Origin: Bugula neritina
Taxonomy: Eukaryota; Bryozoa; Gymnolaemata; Cheilostomatida; Bugulidae
Reading direction: 5' to 3'
Assembly (NCBI GenBank): GCA_964035545.1
Contig: OZ037771.1
Location: forward strand, 5,264,628 to 5,328,627
Length of the DNA: 64,000 nt
Position numbers and translations under genes: made by a program. The notes under the pieces are model-generated. The model was not told the origin of the DNA. It worked only from the letters and a program-made list of their open reading frames with translations, and ran no database searches. Shown piece after piece: positions 33,501-45,765 of the stretch; positions within the stretch are counted from its first letter, which is position 1, and every line of letters begins with the position of its first letter.

Positions 33501-36500
33501 CTTCTGCAGCCAAATTACCTACAAAATTAATCGGCATTCTATTACCAGATACTAAGCACTGGATACTAGGTACTAGCCAGTAGTCACTAGCTATTAATGA
33601 CTATACCTACTAGTTACTCGATACTAGGTACTAGCTACTAGTTACTAGCTACTAGCTACTAGATACTAGGTACTAGCTACTAGTTACTAGCTACTAGTTA
33701 CTAGATACTAGGTACTAGCTACTAGTTACTAGCTACTAGTTACTAGATACTAGCTACTAGTTACTAGGTACTAGCTACTAGTTACTAGGTACTAGCTACT
33801 AGTTACTAGGTACTAGTTACTAGCTACTAGGTACTAGCTACTAGCTACTAGCTACTAGTTACTAGGTACTAGTTACTAGATACTAGCTACTAGTTACTAG
33901 CTACTAGTCTAAACTACAACAGCATATAACTTGTGTCACCACAAAAATACATAAAGAGCAAATCAAACTTTGAGAAGGCTTAAAAATGAGTTTTCCAAGG
34001 CGGCTAATTATGACAATAAATGAGAGAAACAGATATGCTTTCATTGGAAGAGTGCCAATGGTTTTTCTACGTATTATTGTATTGAAACACTAGTGTAAGC
34101 TATCCACCAGTTTTATTACAGTATAATAACAGATTTTAATAAAGTGGAACTCCCAATTGATATAGTCTCCAAAAACACTCCTACAAAATAGCAGAACTAT
34201 AAATTATCTTACGGTTTTCTATGCTTTGTTTTTGTTGGCTTTTCTTTTTTAATTCACATACTTTCATGTCTAGTTTAGTTTTGAGCTTAACAATGAATCT
34301 TCCACCATGTTTTGAGTTATCATACGTTATCTACAAACATGGAAAAAAATTATACTATACAACTATTATTGGCTTACTTCCCAAAAACAGAAAATATATG
34401 ATATCTATCCCTCGTACTCGCAGTTTTTTCTCCTCACAAGCCTTGGCCATTAATATTAACATGCAAGCATTAAAGCCATTAATTTGGACCTCATGAGGTC
34501 TAAACCAATCACACATAGAATTTTTCATTGCCAGACAGAGTGATAAGCTTAGCAGTCATGGCTTTGCAAAGGCCTTGATGCATGGGTATACATAGCCTAT
34601 GTTAACATAATTATCTTGTCTCCATTATTTACTAACTATGACCAAGATTCTGCCATGCTTGTTGTAGGCTTCCCTCTCTGAAATACCCACAAGCAATGGT
34701 CTCTGCTGCACAAGCTACAAACCATTTGACTGGAAATTATGTTAACCATAAAAAGTTGAAAACTTATAACCAAAAGATGTAAAAAAAATAATGCTGCTGC
34801 TCACTAGAAACTTTAGGAGATGCTGTCATATCAAATTGTCATCTGGCTGTGGTCTCAAGCTTAAACTAAGTTGCTTAAAATATGTAGTGCTGAGTTTATC
34901 CAGTAGTCCTGTGGTGTAATGTGGTGTAATTTAATTAGCTGCTTGCAAGCCAGATGGCCTCGGGTTCAAATCCCAGTAGAGGCAAAATTATTTTATAGAT
35001 TTATGTTGAAAAACTAGCAACAAGACATAACAACATAAAAACTCATTATCATAGAATTCCTGCTTGCTTGAACCAATGTTTCTAAAATTATATTATGATT
35101 TTAATTCTACATGCAGAAACCAAATTGGCTTATTTAGTACATACAGCATGTGACTTACAATAACATTGAAGATGACACATTCAACATCTGCCAAGGGCTC
35201 AGCTGGTGTGTATTTTGGTATTTTCACATCTATTCCATACAGCTTCAGAGTTAAAGACATATTAATTATTCTAAAATGAAAATGCAATATTTTTATTGAT
35301 AAGCCAAACAAGAAACACAACATTATTAACATGCAACACTGAAACTAATTTTTCCATTATTTTTAGAGGCATATTAAGTTGTGATGAGTATTGGGGCTTG
35401 CATACTCACAGTACCATATGTTTGAGAAGTAGGAAGGGCTGTTTACATCATACAACCAGTCAACTATAAATTAAGAAGGCTGGATAGTGAATTTGCTATA
35501 AGAGCTTCCTTTATAATGTAAAAGGTACCCATGTTGCAAATTACATAACTCATTCTATATTTTGGTTAATTAGTGTGTGCAATAACTGTTCATGTATTTT
35601 TTTTTTATTTTATCAGTTTTTGAGTTTATTGAAAAACATTAAATTTAGCACCACAAAACATGGATAGAATGCATGTATGTATAAGCCCTTTAAAAAGTTA
35701 GACTTTATAACAATAACAATAATTAATATTTACTTTTTTATGGTAAAAATAAATTTATTAAATTGTCTTTTTCTTATCCAGCTTGATACTTTATTAAGCA
35801 GCTGCACTAGCATCTGCAATCTACTCACTCTCCAAAGCAAAAGCACAAAAAGTGAACAGGAAGTAAAAAATATTAACATGCCTTTGAGGTTCAATTGTCA
35901 TGTTGTCAATGTTGAGGTGGTCCATGATTTCATAGCATAATTCTTCATTTGAACTCTCATTGCACCCTCCTTTCTTCACAATATCTTGAGGTAGCTCTTT
36001 TATAAACCCTTTGAAAAGTATGCAGCAAGGTGATGCAGTGATGTTAATATAATATATAGTGAAGTAATGTAGTTGTGTAAATATATTTTATAAAGTCATT
36101 CAGTTGTATGAATATTTTATAAATTAATGTAATACTTGAAGTAAATAACCAATAAGGTACAGTAACATAAACAACTTTTTTGAAAATAGCTACAAACTAA
36201 AGATACATGCATGAACTACATCTGTTATACAGTACACTGCAGCGGTATAAGTAATGTCCTAAAGTAACACACCATATAAATAGCAAAACTTCTGAACCAC
36301 ACATGCATAGCAAAATAAAATACTTATCAAAGTAGAGTAAAACAAAGCCCTAGTACTTAAGCTTAGAAACATACTCTTTGGTGTTGCATCGACGTAGTAA
36401 GACTGGTTGAGGGGATGGAGCTCTGCTTTTTCAAAGTAGCTAACTTCTAGCTTTGCAGGTTCTTTAGGGTTTGCAACAAGTGGCGTTAGCGTCACCTCAT

Positions 36501-39500
36501 CAAATCTGTAGAACTGTGACAGAATATTCCTTTAAGACAGCTGCGGTCATACAATAGTAATACTTTCATGCAAGTTTATAGGCACAACCCATGAGAACTC
36601 CTGATGGAAAGTGTTTTTAAAGCAGGCTAAGGACTTTTTCAAATCTGGCACAGGAGCAATTATGACTGAATGCTCTTCCTAACATCACCAATGGCCGTTA
36701 CTGGGAATCAAACTTGTGACGTCGTGTTTGCTAAGCTAAACACTCTAACCTGTAGACTATATGGCTACTCCCTATGTAACAGTGTTACTGACCATCTCGA
36801 AGTCAACAGTAACACAAATACTATTGAGACCATGCAATAGCAATGCTCAGTTCACACACTCATTTCATTTAGGCGCAGTAGTAGAGAAATTGAGGTAAGA
36901 CAAGCTCCTTAATTTTCTTGATAAATTTTGGTTTGGGAGTCAAAATGAAATTTTCACAAGAAAATTACTTCTTTTGATACAATTTTCTCTAAAACACTGG
37001 TTGAAATCTCAATTTATCTATTACTACACCTACTCATCAAACTTATAATGCCATCTAAAGCATTTACATTGGCATATAATAGTACTATAAGTTATAGTCT
37101 ATAATGTAACACTCAGTAAATTATGATGACAGCATTTTAATACATAGTCTTCAAGAAACAATGTGGAAGTTATCTGATTGCATAGTAAAGAACCTGACTA
37201 GTCAAATCAGCCATTACCAGTTTGAACTATTTAGATTAGTAATATTTTCTTGTTTCTAGCTCACTTGCCAACCTATTTAAAAACTGGTTACAACAACCAA
37301 GTAATCCTGAGATATCTGATTCATTACAAATAGCAAAGCTGAAAGAATTTAGTTTGATATGATGCAACCAGATGCTGTGATGTGTTCTCTATCTTATACC
37401 ATTTACCTGATATAAAACATAATTCATATGTCTTGACATGTCACTCTGTGTATACAAAGCGTACTCCCCATTACCTGCAATAGATTACCAGAACAGTTAT
37501 CAGAATCTTTCAAAACTATTTTTGGACTTATTATCTTTTACCAATAATTGGCTCTAAAATAGTTTTTGCTTTAAAATACTAAAGAAAACCAATACTGAAA
37601 TGCAATCAACTCAGCTTTTATCCACAACTCAATAATATTCAGTTTTCTTAGTAGTAATTGAAAGCCATTCCTTCCCTCGTTAAGAAGGAAGGTTGGAATA
37701 CAGAAAAAGCAAGTTAGTCTAGTAAAAACATGTGTAGTTGATGGTATAAAAATAGCTACAATGTGCACTTATGTGTCATAGACAATACACATTATATTTA
37801 CTTTGTAAGTAGTTTTCTGTAATTACTTTAAAATCGAGTTAAAAACCCACAATTACTATTGACTATTACAACTTATGTTGCACAGCTTCTGAATGATAAA
37901 ACGAGTTATTATGACTTTAAGTATTTCTATTCTTATTTTATGCTTTTTTGTCAAGAAAAATATTTGGAACTCAAGCTTTAGAAGTACAGAACAGACAACT
38001 CCTTATGCATGAAGAATTGTTCTAGTTTCAAGCAAATCAAAATAATTATAACTTGGCACAACTTATGCAATGGTTTGGCAAATACAGGAGTGTCACTATA
38101 TTTATTAAGGAGTGTAGTGCTTGTTTGTTCAAAAACTTTCTATGTTTAGAAGCCAAAGTTGTATAGGCTGCTTTTATTATCTGTCAATATTTTACATGCC
38201 AAACTCATTACCTCATTACACACAATACTTTTATTAAAAGGAGAGTTGGTAAGTGATTCTAGTTGATAACTGGTTACATGGTACTTGGTAGTTAGGTCAC
38301 TGTAACATCTGTTAATTTGGTTAACATAACACAAGGTAGGTCTAGGTAGGTTACCATAACACCATACAGGAAGTTAAGTTAATATAGCATGTGGTAGCCA
38401 AGTTATTGTAATGTTACAGTAGCTTCACATTTTATGTAATGTCTAACTCATTTGATTACTCTACCTTACACAATCATCCCTTTACCTGGTGGGTATGGTA
38501 GTATTTCCCTGTCTGAACTCCATCCTTTCAGAAAAACATGGTGAAACGCTATTCTGTTTGCCTGTGAGAACTTTTCAAAAGTTGCCCTTTCACTAAAGAA
38601 TATTGCTAGCTAAAACAAAAATAAGGGGTTTGCCTGTATATAGTGTGTGCAATCCCTTGTCACAATACCTTGGTATATTCACCTGCTTAAACTATATATA
38701 TTTAGGTGTGGTACAGGGTACAGGTTTGCTTAGCTAGCATTTTCAATTATGGTTTTGAGTTGGGGTTTAAAATAATATTGCTTTAAATCATATATCAACA
38801 GTTTTTAATGCAACAACTATAATATAATAGACATGTATATCTATTAAAGCTCATTCCATATACTGCATACATTGGAAACATTCTATATAATATTATACTA
38901 CAATAAAACTACATTCAGTATATTTAGGACTACTATCATCTTTGTGTCTGCGACCTAAACTTGGTGCAATAATTATGCAATACATTTTATGGAATATAAT
39001 ACCTATATGATTATAAAGAACATTTTGATTCATGTTTTCAAAAACCAGTATTTGGCCATTTAGGAACAGTAGTGGAGAAATTGAGATAGCCTAAGTTCTT
39101 TAATTTTATTATTAAATTTTGGTTATTGCAAGAACATAACTCCTTATGCTACATTTCTAATCTAGAACACAGGCTTTTCTCAATTTCTCCATTACTGCAC
39201 CTACCTCCTATATTTGGCACGATACTGCAAAATACGTAAATATAAATAGAGTGTGTATATTTTATAATGTCTTATCTACTACTTGTCTTTTATATCATTA
39301 TTCAATAGTGTTCCCTTCGTACCTCACTATAAAATTACAGGTCCCGCAAGTAGAAAACGAGATTTGACTTCCAGAACAGTTAAATTCGGCCATTTTATCT
39401 CATATTTACACACAAACAGAAACTACAAAACAGGTCTAAGCCCTTCTTGTGGCTTATGGAATTTTGTGGAAACTGAAACTGTAAGCTATTGAATGAGCAC

Positions 39501-42500
39501 TGTATTTTATGTTAATTAGTCTATCTAGAGTCTAGACTCTAGACCTAAGAATGTACTAAGAATAGTCGGTCAGTCTCTGCTAGGAGTTATCTTACCTGCC
39601 ATGTCACTATCAATACTTTTAGCAGCTGGAGAAGCAACTTGTAGGGAAATGTTCGTTTTACTCTCCACTTCTTACAGGGAGTTTCAAAGAGACGCTTCAA
39701 GGCTTCTCTCAAGTCACGAATCTAGTAATATATTTTAAATTTGTTGTAGTCTGTAACCCATATATAAATGAGCACACACATGCACGCATCACGCACGCAT
39801 CATGCACAGACATATTTGTACGTGTGTGCGTCCGTGTATGTGTGGCTTGACGTGTTGAGTTCAATAACAAGGTAATTTTTGAAGCTGTTCCTAATAGGGC
39901 ACACAACTTCTCAGCACACAAAGTAGTGGAGAAGGTGAATAATTGTGTAGGTTTTGTGAATATATCTATTACCAATCTTTATGTGACCCAGATACTAGTA
40001 AACACAACTTATAGAATCATGATTCAACTATTAGTAGCAAATACAATTACATGTTGGTGAAAGTAATCAATTTTGTATATGTGCCATTTTTAGGTTGATT
40101 ATTTTCCCATACATAATATACTACTCAGCTTACAGTGTATTTCCTGTATTACTCCGGAATACTTAGTGCAAACTAGCAATTTGTAGCTGAATTCTATTCA
40201 TTCAAAGAAATTATTGAGAAAATGCAGGTATACAACTTGAATAAATAGAATGTCAAGCAGTACTGCTAAAACTTGAAGCTAATATTGCTTCTAACTCCTT
40301 CTTGAAAGCTGCTTGAGGCTGACTGGACAAGATTACATCACAATGTAAGTATGTACCATATTCTGCTCTCAGTGTATGATCACCACCCAGCAGTTCATAG
40401 TAAATACACACCAATATACTATACTTTTCTCTTCAATAACCACGTTATACTAATTACAATAATATGCTAAACAGCTACACTGCTAATGAATGTTTATATA
40501 TAATGGCCCACAAAATTCTTGTCATAAATGAATGGTATAATTGCATAATAGCACAGCCAAAGCAATTTGAAAAGACTAAATAAACCTTATTCACAAGTTG
40601 ACTGCAACAAATCAGACATTATTTTATAAGAAAACTTTTACTTGAAGACTTGAATAAAACTTGCAATGGAATGAGCTGCAAACTTACAGCGGGCCTATGC
40701 ATTAGCTCTAAACTACTGGCCACGCTGTTTCACACCAGAATACTAGACTTCTTACTGAATTTACTTGTTACCTATTGTACCTACTAAAATATGTACTATC
40801 AACTTGAAGACTGCATACTGTATTTGTGAAAAACTGTAGGGACAGGTGACTGTAATCACTTAGGTTGTGAACTATACTTGATTGGAACAGAACATTATAT
40901 ATAAGAATTGTAAAGTTAATGCATGTGAAAAATAATTGTTTTTAAATATAAACTGTTTAGGATAAATCAATATATTATATTGATAACAACTGGGCAAATA
41001 ATTACATAGATTTAAAGACAATCAGCACATTATTTCTGTAATTGAAAATCAAGTTATTGGTTTCACAGCAGCTTTAATGGATATAGGCACTGATGGAATA
41101 GACTTCTATTGTTTCATATCTTATAATATACATGAGAAGGTGTGTTAACAGCTACCTCTGCTGTGAGAGAATGAGTGATTAATGTAAATCTGAGGCTAAT
41201 GAATACAAGTTGGGAGCAGAATGGATAGAGAGAATCTTTCTATGAGCAGCTCTAAGTTGTGGGTGACCGAGTACAGTAGTTTGGGGTTCTCAGGTTTAGA
41301 GTTGGTGGGTTTAGGTTAAGAGTTTGAACCCCCAACTTGAGCCTAATACCCCAAACTACTGCACTCAGTCAGCCCAAACTCGTAGCTGCTTATAGATGAT
41401 TTTTGATAAAAGTGGTATACAATACTGACCGATAGCCGGTGATACTGAATATTTATACTTGTACATACTTGTTGAGAGGTGGTGGTACTAGCGCTTCGTA
41501 CTTTCACTTGTAAGATATCGCCCTCGGCTATGGCATCTTCTAAATCTTCTTTTGTCTCGGCTTGAATTTGAGAAGGATCACACGATAGTCTAATGGCAGC
41601 GTGCTTCCTAAATTTAGAAGAGTAGCGGCCACGCTTCAGAGGAGTGAAGCTGGGTGCTGTCTCTCCTACACTCAAACCTACAGAGAAGATGTATAAGAAA
41701 GCTTGCTATAAACTCTGGTGAGGCCCAATAGTGCTAGGCTACTTTTCTGTAGATATTTATTTATAGCCTAAGTTTGCAATTTGTGGTTTGGGCCGTGATT
41801 GCAAACAGACAGCTGTCAATGCTAAATTAACTTGATAGAGCAAGCAAGACTTGCTAACAGCCTACAGCTCTACATTTGCCCCCCCCCCCCCATTCCCCAA
41901 AGGACAAAGTACCATGACTTATACCTTTACAACACAAAAGACTTGCTATCTTGCCAAAACAATTGATGGAGGTTTAGAGAATTTGAAATAGTTATTGAAA
42001 ACTGAAGAAAAATCTAACCATTCGAGATGTTGTGAGTGTTGAAAGTGCCCTGTGACTACTGATAGTTAGAAAAAGCATGGTGAGAGAGAGCTCAATCACA
42101 GAATAAATAACTATTATTAACATGTGAAAGTTAACTATTAGCCTTGTTATGCATGTGGTACATATTGAGAATTCTTTTAATTGTTTTGCAGCTACATCTT
42201 ATAGTTTCAGCTGCAGCGTTATATAAAATTATTCTCAAATTATTTAACGAATCAATAAGTACTTTTACCAGATGGTAATGAAACAACAAGAACATTTTAA
42301 TAAGCAAGGCTGACACTAAATTACTTTTAAGTAGTAACTACTGTGGTATTGTTAAGCATCATAGTTATAGTATTCCATAACACATGTTATGCCAGTCCTT
42401 TTATTTCAATCCTTTAAGTAATCTGCTATTTCAACTCTAATATTGACAAATATTACAAACTAGACTAATGTGAGGACGTTTTCTTTACCATTTACTGTGC

Positions 42501-42543
42501 GTCTTTGTCGCCAATTTCCAGTAGTCTCCAAATCCATATTCAT
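30563..42543 (-). CDS. MCOLN: Mucolipin (TRPML) cation channel
   Basis: Coding exons on the minus strand: 42489-42543 (tentative start), 41469-41677 (tentative), 39596-39721, 38486-38609, 37407-37474, 36375-36513, 35882-35996, 35159-35270, 33403-33518, 32623-32772, 31969-32097, 31582-31704, 31150-31362, 30563-30910. Recognised by the N-terminal RLFETPCKKWRVKRTFPYK before TM1, VFLKGW in the luminal loop, GLIRFLGYFERY (S4-S5 region), FAGWVVLGPY (S5), the filter SLINGDEIYATM and the S6 segment LFIAVIMDSYETIK. The cytosolic tail has a FICCLDKC cysteine cluster, a possible palmitoylation site. TRPML channels release Ca2+ from endolysosomes. Exon phases fit throughout except between 35159 and 33518, where at least one exon of the luminal loop is missing. 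The exon 5-6 junction needs a GC donor at 35880-35881. The first two exons match no mucolipin motif and are placed by phase only. Confidence 0.85.
32978..33150. mobile_element. Foldback MITE family B, copy 1
   Basis: About 170 bp with inverted ends: GATGCAGTAATGGAAAAATT at the left and CAATTTCTCCAGTACTGCAC at the right. The same left end, right end and inner ATTTTGGTT core recur at 36867-37033 and 39058-39210. No coding capacity. All three copies lie in mucolipin introns. Confidence 0.7.
33545..33910. repeat. Heptanucleotide satellite TACTAGN
   Basis: About 41 uninterrupted units of TACTAG plus one variable base (C, T, G or A), with ragged copies before 33619. It lies in the mucolipin intron next to the exon at 33403-33518. 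Confidence 0.92.
34905..34990 (+). mobile_element. Possible tRNA-derived SINE head
   Basis: GGGTTCAAATCCC (B-box/T-arm type) near 34963 with GTGGTGTAATGTGG upstream. No closed cloverleaf with a 7-bp acceptor stem could be drawn, so it is not a confident tRNA gene. Different from the SINE family at 9.8 kb. Confidence 0.3.
36584..36773 (-). mobile_element. tRNA-derived SINE, copy 2
   Basis: On the minus strand it reads GGGAGTAGCCATATAGTC, then a tRNA-like head, then GGTGATGTTAGGAAGAGCAT and CATAATTGCTCC, matching copy 1 at 9795-9990 along its length. It lies in a mucolipin intron. Confidence 0.7.
36867..37033. mobile_element. Foldback MITE family B, copy 2
   Basis: Left end GCGCAGTAGTAGAGAAATTG and right end CAATTTATCTATTACTACAC are inverted relatives of each other. 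The ATTTTGGTTTGGGAG core matches copy 1. Confidence 0.65.
39058..39210. mobile_element. Foldback MITE family B, copy 3
   Basis: Left end AACAGTAGTGGAGAAATTGA and right end CAATTTCTCCATTACTGCAC form a near-perfect inverted pair. The right half (GAACACAGGCTTTTCTC) is almost identical to copy 1. Confidence 0.72.
39524..39543. repeat. 20-bp perfect palindrome
   Basis: TCTAGAGTCTAGACTCTAGA reads the same on both strands, with three overlapping TCTAGA/CTAGA cores. It lies in the mucolipin intron, about 50 bases beyond the donor of the exon at 39596-39721. Confidence 0.9.
41240..41394. mobile_element. Foldback MITE family A, copy 1
   Basis: Starts TATGAGCAGCTCTAAGTTG and ends CAAACTCGTAGCTGCTTATA; the outer ~45 bases of each side pair at about four of five positions, including CAGTAGTTTGGGG with CCCCAAACTACTG. 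A second copy lies at 51680-51821. Too short to encode anything. Confidence 0.75.
41878..41895. repeat. Poly-C run
   Basis: A run of about 12 cytosines after TTTG, in the intron between tentative mucolipin exons. Confidence 0.85.
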
Positions 42544-45534
42544 CAATAAGAACTGACTCCTTTCTTTGATCACTTCTTCAGCCCTGTACAGCTACAACGC
42601 TGATGCAGTGTAGCATACAGTGTGACAATTGTCATTGATAAGCATTAACTGATAGTTAGAACGAAGTCTAACCAGATAATTGATATATAACCCCTTTCAG
42701 GTCAACAAATGTCTGACTTCCAATATTACAAGTGTGAGAGTGGGAACTATAATAATAGAATCCAGGAAGTTAGGTTATAAGCTCTCAATGTACACAATAG
42801 AAACAATACGTTTGCCTACAAGATAATGAATGTGTTAGCTTTAGATTAGATCTGTCAAATGCATAAGGTGCTTTCACTGGAATGTAAGTTAATGCAAAGG
42901 GTTAAATATATCACCTTTGAATAAACAATAAGTACATAGTGCACCTTTTATAGCCTGCATATGAATACACTGCAACATCAAGCTGATATAAAGTAAGATG
43001 AGTCTATCTGCATTTTAAATCTTAAAGATTCACAGTTTCCATGTTTACAGAACATTGATATATACATACACATAAAAGCTATGCTTTTAAAACATTCTAA
43101 AGAGAGTTTAGTAATATTCACTAAACTATAATATCGTGTTAATCGCAATGCTATCAATAAAAATTAGCTTAGATATGCAAAAATACATCTAGTCAGTTTA
43201 TCGGGATAGGGATAATAATGTTAGTACACATTTAGTACTTACTTATTATAAAACATTTTAAGAACAAATATATTCTATCAATTAGACACAATATATTACA
43301 CCTTCATATGCCGGAAGATGAGGATATGCTTATGTATGTTTCATTATTCTATACTCAAAAAGATCTCTCCCTTTTTTGCTTTAAATGGACAATGAACTTT
43401 TCAATAAAACATATATTATGTATGCACCATTGATTTAATAGCTGCCACCGAAATGTTTTACTTCATTTTATAAAACTTCATGATATTATATTTATTATAT
43501 TATGCAGTATTTTATAACAGCCTCGGTGTATGTTAGCCATGGCTAGTATGATATTAATGAACAATTCTTTCAAATCTAATGACAGAACTTTGACAAATAA
43601 TCTAGAAGAATGAAATCAAGTGTATCATAACTTTGTTAAAACTAAATGGAACAACTGTTTTGCTAATGTCAATTTGCAGCATGAAATGCTGGTTTATTGT
43701 CAATTGCTTCAGAATTGTTTGAGTTTCCCTATGACTATTTAGCTATTATCGTAATAAAAACTCACAGTTGTACTAGTTTAAATTGGTCAGTTTTTGCTGT
43801 TCAATTCAAGTTGTGTGCATTAATTGTTAATAACTCACCTTTTGACCTTCCTAAACACTCTTTATATACAAGTTTCATCAAGACAAAAAAATCAAAATAC
43901 ATTCAAATATCTAGTTCCTTTTTATTTAAACTGTCAACGTCTAAAATTATGAATTTCTTTAGTCAAATAATTTAAACATTGGCACATATGTAACTATTCT
44001 TTGAAATGTGTTGAGCGATTTATATTGTTTTGCTTTACATGCATGAAGTGGTTATCATAGAAAAGTCAATGAAGCTAAAATTTTACCATCAATTAAGTTT
44101 ATTGTTATAAGATAATATAAAGCTGACAGCGTAGAAAGAACTCTCTTTAGTTATAACTATAAGGTATAATAAATTATATAATATGGCAATCACAACTCCA
44201 AATTACTACTTGGTACATAATTAGCAACCTGGTGAATCCTTCTGAGAATGCTGTCTTGATAGATGCATCATAACTCCACCTTCATGTGTATGCATTAATA
44301 GTGCTGCCTTATTTTTTGTATTGTTGGCAGCGTATTATGAGTTAATATTCAGATTTTGGAAACTAATGATGGGTGTTGAAACTCAGACACCTTGCAAGTA
44401 AAACCCGGACACATCTCAGCTTATTCAAGCAGTGAGTGGTGAAGTACCATTTGAATGAAACAATGCTAGGTTTCATCTCAATCCATCTACACCTATTGAT
44501 CTTTGTGTAGCAACAGCTTCATCTATTGACTTCAAATTCACTAATTTTTGCCTCACCATATGTATATAAACATACAATATAAAGGTTACCATTAATTTAT
44601 TTCACTAAGTCTTTACAGATATGAACAAGCTAATTATAATATAGACAGCTAAAATATTATCACCATGAGGTGTGCAGTGACGACTGACGCTTGTGAAATA
44701 AATACACAAATGAAAAATTTACATATTGATTAATTTTTTATCATTCAGCTTTGCGAATTTATTTGGAAACTTGAAAGTAATCATATTTTGAAAGAAAAAT
44801 AATTGGATACAAAAGCACAGTACAATAAAAAACAGGCATTGCTAAATTGGTAAATGTAAAAGACTTTATAACAGGTGAAGTGACTGGTAATCGCCTGTAT
44901 GCTCCATTCACATGATAGGAAAGTAAAACAATATTGACAAAGAGAAACCTCAATACATTCAGGCTCCATCTTGTTGAAAAACCTTTATGGACATTAAATG
45001 AAAAAATACATTAAAGATTTTTCAAGCACTAAAACCTAAACCAGACCTTTTTTGGAATAAGCAAAAATCAAAAAAAAATTCAACCTCAAATAAAAATAAT
45101 AAGTGTTTTTTACTACGCAACCAGTTTCCTTCTACACTAAGCTAAAATTTACGTTTGAGTAATTATTATTACTGTTGTCAACACGTAACAAAACGTTAAA
45201 CATGATTGTCGTTTTACCAATTTCTATATCTAGTATATCCTTCAAGAAATTATGGAACTTTGTTCAGAGTTTGCCATGAAAGCCGTGCGAACAGTTTGTA
45301 TTCATTTTAGAATTATTAGAAAGTGGAGTTTATAGAATTTTGATAAAGACGATAAAACTATAAATTTGAAGAAATACTGTCTAAGGTTCTAGTTAGGAAG
45401 TTTCAAGCTCAGTCGTTTAATTAATGTTGAGAACAATTAGCGTAAGCAATGTGTGTGTAGTATATGGTGGACGTGGCTACCAGTATTAACTACCATTCTG
45501 TAGACTGGAGACGGTTTCTGCATCCTACAGCATA

Positions 45535-45697
45535 CAGGTAATACTATGTACAGGTAACATTATGTACAGGTAATATTATATACAGGTAATATTATATACA
45601 GGTAATACTATGTACATGTAATATTATACAGACAATATTATATACAGGTAACACTATATACAGGCAATATTATGTACAGGTAATATTATGTAAGGTA
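45535..45697. repeat. 16-17-bp tandem repeat
   Basis: About ten imperfect copies of CAGGTAATATTATGTA, just downstream of the last confident guanylate kinase exon. The strand shown carries repeated CAGGTAA, a splice-donor look-alike, but on the strand opposite to the gene. Confidence 0.8.
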
Positions 45698-45765
45698 ACG
45701 ATGACGCTATGCTTCATGACTTACTGACTTGTAACTTAGTAAAAGAATAAACTGAATAAACTTAC

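Noticed and set aside
34375-34500. Open stretch with a donor at 34375, candidate for the missing mucolipin exon
   Set aside because: Its acceptor phase conflicts with the preceding exon, and the peptide shows no luminal-loop motif.
34905-34990. tRNA gene
   Set aside because: A B-box-like T arm is present, but no acceptor stem or proper anticodon arm could be formed.
35395-35465. Possible extra mucolipin exon (YDVNSPSYFSNIWY)
   Set aside because: It has splice-like ends, but its phase cannot be joined to the following exon at 35159-35270 without a stop codon.
43079-43096. Six-codon terminal exon for guanylate kinase
   Set aside because: It has a good acceptor (CTCTCTTTAG) and a compatible phase but is too short to support from sequence; kept only as the alternative to the fusion model.
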